Shown one piece after another: positions 60,219 to 64,000 of a stretch of DNA of 64,000 bases (position 1 is the stretch's first letter; each line of letters starts with the position of its first letter). This DNA is from UBA8199 sp035358715 (GTDB lineage Bacteria > Verrucomicrobiota > Verrucomicrobiia > Limisphaerales > UBA8199), in the NCBI GenBank assembly GCA_035358715.1, contig DAOPPX010000001.1, positions 62,001-126,000 on the forward strand. Direction: 5' to 3'. The notes under the pieces were generated by a model. It was not told the origin of the DNA, did no database searches, and saw only the letters and a program-made list of their open reading frames with translations. A program made the position numbers and the translations under genes.

Positions 60219-60480
60219 CAACGAGCATGGCCACCCGGCCTGAGGGGGCGCTCTCAGCCGTCGCGCGGTTGACCAATGTTGCGGCGCACAGCTCCGGCAT
60301 TTGGTGCATATCTTCCGCACGCAACTCAATTACGCCCGGCGACAGGCAGGTCACGGTGACTCGATTACCCGCGGCGAAGCCAGCAGCTTTGAGCCAATGG
60401 CCCTTAAGCCGCACCAGCGGGACGCGCTTCTCGGGTTGAAAACTTGTGCCCAGTTCTTCGATCGCCAGAAAGCGTTTCAT
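60211..60480 (-). CDS. SymE-like toxin-fold protein, 89 aa
   Basis: 89 residues from the ATG at 60480 (MKRFLAIEELGTSFQPEKRV). The core VPLVRLKGHWLKAAGFAAGN followed by RVTVTCLSPGVIELRAE matches SymE proteins ('vPwlrLkG.WL..AGF..G..v.V....g.l.i'), which adopt an AbrB-like fold and act as SOS-linked toxins or nucleoid-binding proteins in enterobacteria. The N-terminal 18 residues and a C-terminal tail of about 30 are not part of the domain. It might be a stabilisation gene of the element. No protein antitoxin is adjacent; an antisense RNA cannot be judged from sequence alone. Confidence 0.7.
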   Translation of the reverse strand: MKRFLAIEELGTSFQPEKRVPLVRLKGHWLKAAGFAAGNRVTVTCLSPGVIELRAEDMHQMPELCAATLVNRATAESAPSGRVAMLVAQ

Positions 60481-60558
60481 GCCAAGAGCCCACGGCTTGG
60501 GCTTTTGGACGAAGTCAGCGCAATTGGAACTGCCGACCGGCCTGGGGGCCACCGGCAG

Positions 60559-60575
60559 GGCGAAGGTTCATTGTG
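60559..60575. repeat. 17-bp direct repeat, second copy
   Basis: Identical to 60202-60218, upstream of the SymE-like gene. The frame around it reads SGRGAISGPQ followed by a stop, parallel to the SymE-like tail SGRVAMLVAQ, supporting an old partial duplication. Confidence 0.6.
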
Positions 60576-60666
60576 GCCCGGATATGGCCCCGCGGCCTGA
60601 GCGGGTTAATGCCAATGCGCCTCGGCTTCTGGCTTTTCCGCCAGACGGTTTTTCGGAACGCACGCC

Positions 60667-60870
60667 TCAGAAATTATAGAGCCGAGCCTTCATCGTCCCG
60701 TATGGATACGGCTGGATATCGCCGCCATCTTCTACGGGAGGCACTTCGCGGATGCGCTTGGCTTCGCTGGCAGAGATCACCTTCCCACATCCGCATTCAT
60801 ACTGGTGGGTCTCAGTTTCATGGTGAGGAGCCCCGATGGTCATCCGGCGTCCGCACCTTGGACATTTCAT
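60667..60870 (-). CDS. Small zinc-ribbon protein, 67 aa
   Basis: 67 residues starting MKCPRCGRRMTIGAPHHETE. Cysteines in CPRC and CGCG (about 25 residues apart) form a typical two-hairpin zinc ribbon, followed by a basic helix and a Pro/Tyr-rich tail. It is probably a small nucleic-acid-binding or regulatory protein. It stands upstream of the SymE-like gene on the same strand. The 160 bp upstream contain no obvious gene. Confidence 0.6.
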   Translation of the reverse strand: MKCPRCGRRMTIGAPHHETETHQYECGCGKVISASEAKRIREVPPVEDGGDIQPYPYGTMKARLYNF

Positions 60871-61029
60871 AGGTGTGTAATGTTTTAGTTGGCCGTCACA
60901 TTTGGCGGAGCCTGTAGGTTGGAGCCGCTGGCCGCAAACGCGGCTTGCCTTTCCCGCCAAACCTTCCACTCTGCCACTAATCCGCCGGAAATCGTGGCGG
61001 CTGGAGCAGAACGTTTATCACGATGAACC

Positions 61030-61293
61030 ATGATCCCGGCTGCGTTCGACAAGAGGAGCACAGACGAATCCGCGTCCTCGGAGGCTGAGGGCTTGGCGCA
61101 GGAACTCGCCGCTTTGCGCCGCCGCATTCGGTCTGCCCTGCGGGACCAGGAGCGGAAGCGGTCGCGGCTCCGTTCCAGGACGGCACCTCCCGACCAGGAG
61201 ATTCAGGAACTGACCAGCCTGGACCGGACGCTCGCCGAGGCCCAGCGGGCGCTGGAAGAGTGGCAGGGCCGACAGGAGGAGATCGGCGGATGA
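61030..61293 (+). CDS. Small coiled-coil protein, 87 aa
   Basis: 87 residues on the plus strand starting MIPAAFDKRSTDESASSEAE. From residue 18 it is a charged amphipathic helix (LAQELAALRRRIRSALRDQE), then a short break and a second helix (LDRTLAEAQRALEEWQGRQE). No family is recognised. The opposite strand has a frame of similar length but with poorer composition. Expression is unproven. Confidence 0.45.
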   Translation: MIPAAFDKRSTDESASSEAEGLAQELAALRRRIRSALRDQERKRSRLRSRTAPPDQEIQELTSLDRTLAEAQRALEEWQGRQEEIGG

Positions 61294-61320
61294 GCGTCTT
61301 TGCCACAGACAATCAAGGTC

Positions 61321-61572
61321 TCATGCGCAAACACAGATTTCCTCGAGAGACTGCTCCAACGTTTTGCCGTTTCGAACCCCCATCAGGACACGCGACAAGG
61401 TGGCGGGATCGAGTTGCGCCGCCAAGTCCGGGTTGGTTTGGACCAAGCTATCAAGCAGATTTACAACTTCCTGAAGGTCCTGCGCGTACGTCGGTTCCAT
61501 GCAGGCAGCCGGGTTCAAGAGATTCAGGGCGTCAAGGGCGATGCTTCGCATCGGGGAAAGTTTTGCAGTCAT
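61321..61572 (-). CDS. Small hypothetical protein, 83 aa
   Basis: 83 residues, acidic and helical (AQDLQEVVNLLDSLVQTNPD and ATLSRVLMGVRNGKTLEQSL). No membrane span or metal motif. It lies 72 nt after the membrane protein gene 61645-62208 on the same strand. Unknown function. Confidence 0.5.
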   Translation of the reverse strand: MTAKLSPMRSIALDALNLLNPAACMEPTYAQDLQEVVNLLDSLVQTNPDLAAQLDPATLSRVLMGVRNGKTLEQSLEEICVCA

Positions 61573-61644
61573 GCCCTTTCAGTTTTCTTGGCGAAGCCTC
61601 AGCAGACGTTGGCCTGGCCCCCAGGAAGCAGGCCTCCACACGTT

Positions 61645-62208
61645 TCAGTTCTTTCTTCCATCCGATAGGGTCTGCAGGAGCTGTGTGACAAACTGCCTTT
61701 GCGCGTCGTGGCAGGCGTACCTGCCCAACCGGCGCACCGTGCGCCGCGCGCGGGCGGGCATGCCCATCTCCTGCTCCAGGGCGGCTTTCAGGTACAAAGC
61801 CTCGTAAGTGGGCTTGTTTTTCCGAAGATTGCGGGTGAGGAGCCTATAAGCCTCCCCGTGCAGTCCGGCAGCACTACGCCGGCGGACTTGGTGCAGATCC
61901 AAGCCCTGCACCGGCCTATTGTCCGGATTGTCAAAGACCGCCATCAGCACTCCGCTCAGCGCCCATGCCAGAGATGGCGCCAGAACAAGCGCCAGGAGAA
62001 GCGACGGAACCAGGAACCCAGTGAACCCGGCAAGATTGACAGCCACATCGTGCCCCTCCGGGATCAACTGACGCATACCGATTAGCAGCAGCGGGATGAG
62101 CGTCATGTAGAGCAATCGGCGATGGCGCAACTCCAGGGGGCACGTGGCAACGAAGCCGATCACCAGCCCCAAGCCTGCCAGCACGAAATCGAGGCCATTA
62201 ATGTCCAT
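61645..62208 (-). CDS. Membrane protein with cytoplasmic helical tail, 187 aa
   Basis: 187 residues from the ATG at 62208. There are three hydrophobic segments, at about 7-24, 32-46 and 60-95 (the last possibly two helices), followed by a basic helical region from 105 with GLHGEAYRLLTRNLRKNKPT and EALYLKAALEQEMGMPARAR, which resembles a short TPR. It may be an inner-membrane assembly factor for the pilus or transfer machine by position, since the next gene upstream resembles PilP/GspC. No family is recognised. Confidence 0.6.
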   Translation of the reverse strand: MDINGLDFVLAGLGLVIGFVATCPLELRHRRLLYMTLIPLLLIGMRQLIPEGHDVAVNLAGFTGFLVPSLLLALVLAPSLAWALSGVLMAVFDNPDNRPVQGLDLHQVRRRSAAGLHGEAYRLLTRNLRKNKPTYEALYLKAALEQEMGMPARARRTVRRLGRYACHDAQRQFVTQLLQTLSDGRKN

Positions 62209-62371
62209 GACAGGTCGCTTGCCTTGGGCGAAGCCTCTCGCCTGTTGTTTGGGGTTCAACCCGGAGAAGCCGGGCTGTAACCTGCCCGCCTGCCGCAAAG
62301 CGCAGATGTTCTCCTGGTGTTTCGTTACTCTTGAGCTGGGGGATGTTGCCGGAAGCTGGTGCCGCTCGCCT

Positions 62372-62896
62372 TTAGATCCCGCTCATTGAATCCATGCAGA
62401 GCGTGGCGAGCTTCCCGTTGATCAGAACCCTGGCTGACTGGGCGGTCACCTGCAAACAGCGGACAGTCACGGCGCGCCCAACCAGCGGCACGCGCGCATC
62501 CTCCCCCGGGGCAATCGTAACGTGATTCACGAGGATCAGCGCTCTTGGTCCCGTGATGATGCCTTTCAATTGCAGAGCGTTATTTGCTTGCGCCGCTTTC
62601 AGCCTCCTCAATGCAGCCTGTAGGAAGCTTGTTTCGGCTTGCGGCCGGCAACTTCTTGACCGCGGTTCGTTGACACGGGAGAGGGTTGCCGGCTCGGCCT
62701 GCTTCATCACCTCGGCGGCAACCTCCTCGATCGAGGCCCCGACCAGGAGTCTCATGGCCAGGGGCATAAGGTAAACCGCCCCCGCATCTTTAGAGAATTG
62801 CGCATGTTCGACGGGCTGGGCCACTGCCCGGGTGAATGCTTTCAGGCCGATGAGGATTGCAAGGACCAGCGTAACCGCGAACAGACTGCTTTTCAT
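62372..62896 (-). CDS. PilP/GspC-like anchored periplasmic protein (tentative), 174 aa
   Basis: 174 residues starting MKSSLFAVTLVLAILIGLKAF, with an N-terminal membrane anchor or signal peptide. The C-terminal 75 residues (ALQLKGIITGPRALILVNHV, then APGEDARVPLVGRAVTVRCL and SARVLINGKLATL) follow the HR-domain pattern of GspC/PilP: 'L.Gi......A.i......ge.v..G....v..I....v.l'. These proteins connect the inner-membrane platform with the secretin. This fits the ATPase, platform and pilin genes elsewhere in the window, but the match is by pattern only. Confidence 0.5.
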   Translation of the reverse strand: MKSSLFAVTLVLAILIGLKAFTRAVAQPVEHAQFSKDAGAVYLMPLAMRLLVGASIEEVAAEVMKQAEPATLSRVNEPRSRSCRPQAETSFLQAALRRLKAAQANNALQLKGIITGPRALILVNHVTIAPGEDARVPLVGRAVTVRCLQVTAQSARVLINGKLATLCMDSMSGI

Positions 62897-62922
62897 TTCT
62901 GCCTCTTCAGCTTAGATGGGCG

Positions 62923-63273
62923 TCAGGCCTTGCAGCGCCTTGGCTGTTGGCCCCGCGAAGGGGGCGCCTCGTTGACGGTCTTCTCCCTGGCCAGTTGCAC
63001 CCCGTTGATGCTCGTGATGGTCACCGCGCCAACCGAATGCAATGTGCTCAAGAGGCGCAGGGCCTCGCTGGCCCCGTTGCTCTCTCCGTTGGTGTCTTCG
63101 GCCGCAAACAGGATGTCGTCCCAGGTGAAAACAGTCAGGTGCCGCGTGTAAACCGGGCTCCCCATCGGGGCGCCGCGCAGAATGACCTCGCTCAATTGGC
63201 TTTCTGGCACGAGCTTGGACGCCTTTAACGGGACTTCCAATTCTTCTCCGATGAACCTGATCTCGATTTCCAT
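62923..63273 (-). CDS. Hypothetical protein, 116 aa
   Basis: 116 residues starting MEIEIRFIGEELEVPLKASK. A small beta-rich domain (GSPVYTRHLTVFTWDDILFA) is followed by a helix and a strand (VGAVTITSINGVQLAREKTV) and a basic tail. It lies 26 nt before the PilP/GspC-like gene and is probably co-transcribed with it. No family is recognised. Confidence 0.55.
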   Translation of the reverse strand: MEIEIRFIGEELEVPLKASKLVPESQLSEVILRGAPMGSPVYTRHLTVFTWDDILFAAEDTNGESNGASEALRLLSTLHSVGAVTITSINGVQLAREKTVNEAPPSRGQQPRRCKA

Positions 63274-63403
63274 GGCTGTTCCGCAGAGAAGGACTTTTAG
63301 CGCAGCTTCCCTTGCATACCGCGGTAAACAACGGTCCAAACCGTTTACGGAGATCGTGGGCGCGCAGTGGAGCCTCTTCACGGCTCCTCCCACGTGGTCT
63401 GGA

Positions 63404-64000
63404 TCAGGCGATCGCCATGCGCAGGACGTCCAGCACGTGCTGATGCATGCCGGGGCACTTGCTTTCGCGGCTGCCGGAGATATTGAGGATTCCGTCAAAC
63501 TCGCGCAGCGCCCACCGCAAAAGCCTGGCATCGGCGTCCACGTCCGGGAAATGGCGCAGCCAAAGGTGGGGCTTCCCCAGTCTGCGGCATTGATCCAAAG
63601 TGAACCGGCTGCCGGGACTCAAGGGCGCACGGGAAAAGATCGCGGTGAAATCGGCTGCCGCAAGGTTTTGAACCGTGCGCGGCTGGTAAGAAGCCTCCGC
63701 GTGTTCCTGCAGCGGATATTGAAGCGGCACAACACCATCCTCGGCGCGCCGGCCCCTCGGGCACCAGCCGCCAATCGGGATGCCCTGGGCGAGGCCAAAA
63801 GCAAGCCCGGCCCGGTCGGCTCCGGTCTGGCCTCCGGAAATGAGCTTGCGAATGTTCAGGCTGAGAAAATCGTTAGGCCGCGATCCTGCCTGCCGGTGGC
63901 CCTCGGGTGGCCCCGGCCTCACGCAGGAACCGTTGCCGCACGGGAGTTGGCCCTGGACAAAGCGTCGCGCACAAAGCTCATCAGCCGCCCTGGTGAACAG
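63404..64000 (-). CDS. SLOG/YpsA-type nucleotide-binding protein (putative molybdenum carrier family), open at right edge
   Basis: The recognisable domain of about 150 residues begins KLISGGQTGADRAGLAFGLA and continues with GIPIGGWCPRGRRAEDGVVP, AADFTAIFSRAPLSPGSRFT and GILNISGSRESKCPGMHQHV. This matches the Rossmann-like SLOG proteins annotated as putative molybdenum carriers, which probably bind nucleotide-derived ligands. A GTG at 63922 is the first possible start inside the window, but the frame stays open to base 64000 (with FVQGQLPCGNGSCVRPG), so the true start or an N-terminal fusion lies outside. Unusual for a plasmid transfer region; SLOG proteins also occur in phage-defence contexts. 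Confidence 0.72.
   Translation of the reverse strand: MFTRAADELCARRFVQGQLPCGNGSCVRPGPPEGHRQAGSRPNDFLSLNIRKLISGGQTGADRAGLAFGLAQGIPIGGWCPRGRRAEDGVVPLQYPLQEHAEASYQPRTVQNLAAADFTAIFSRAPLSPGSRFTLDQCRRLGKPHLWLRHFPDVDADARLLRWALREFDGILNISGSRESKCPGMHQHVLDVLRMAIA

Noticed and set aside
60673..60682. TATAAT on the minus strand near 60680 as another -10 element
   Set aside because: It lies inside the codons of the zinc-ribbon gene's C-terminus, lacks the following GG, and has no gene start downstream at the right distance.
1..64000. CRISPR array, rRNA or tRNA genes
   Set aside because: No regularly spaced short repeats with unique spacers, no rRNA-like sequence and no recognisable tRNA cloverleaf with CCA-type end were seen by eye. 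Short tRNAs could still be missed without a covariance-model search.

Overview
The window is a GC-rich bacterial sequence carrying a conjugation- or mobilisation-type backbone that is interrupted by a separate genomic island. No rRNA, tRNA or housekeeping gene was seen, so a large plasmid or integrative conjugative element is the most likely identity. The host phylum cannot be read securely. Gene content and style would fit Verrucomicrobiota or a relative, but that is a guess.

Backbone, left part (1-19.1 kb, almost all minus strand). It holds a type IV pilus / type II secretion ATPase (3021-4628) with its N-terminal domain as a separate gene (4639-5109). There are four helicase-like proteins arranged as two reciprocal pairs: an intact SF2 helicase (5125-7176) beside an SF1-like protein with damaged motifs (7247-8605), and an intact UvrD-type SF1 helicase (12669-14768) beside an SF2-like protein with damaged motifs (11194-12672). 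The rest is a topoisomerase-IA-like protein, a possible ssDNA-binding protein, membrane or secreted proteins, and a large orphan plus-strand gene (16758-19103).

Island (about 19.1-41.6 kb). It sits between the 3' ends of two convergent backbone genes. A long, tightly packed minus-strand gene set (38743 down to 19221) encodes a membrane-anchored coiled-coil protein, a membrane-anchored coiled-coil/McrB-type AAA+ ATPase, a DUF2357/McrC-like protein, a divergent Hsp70/actin-fold protein, a UPF1-like SF1 helicase with a DUF559/Vsr-like nuclease tail, a zinc-ribbon protein, a DUF932 protein, an Hsp70 with a helical-repeat tail, a compact UvrD-like helicase and a small protein. I cannot match this set to a named defence system, and it is the best candidate here for an undescribed system. 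The helicase-nuclease gene is split by a 2.7-kb ISKra4-type element that carries a DUF4338 (DruA-family) gene. A 9-bp target duplication allows the intact gene to be reconstructed in frame. Upstream regulatory genes are an excisionase-type HTH, an XRE regulator with its conserved partner, and a frameshifted WYL-type regulator.

Backbone, right part (41.6-64 kb). It holds a GspF/PilC platform protein, an RNase H-fold protein, a prepilin, a VirD4/TraD-type coupling protein, a topoisomerase-type zinc-ribbon protein, an HUH relaxase with two small upstream genes and a cluster of GTCAC repeats that could be oriT, a SymE-like toxin, a PilP/GspC-like periplasmic protein and a SLOG-type protein at the right edge. 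The relaxase, coupling protein and pilus/secretion parts suggest DNA transfer coupled to a type IV pilus-like machine, although no VirB4 or other type IV secretion core gene lies in the window.

Across the backbone, 15 copies of a TANAATGG element precede genes on both strands. At nine of 14 genes the start codon lies only 5-9 nt after the -10 hexamer, the geometry expected for leaderless transcripts. No copy was noticed within the island.
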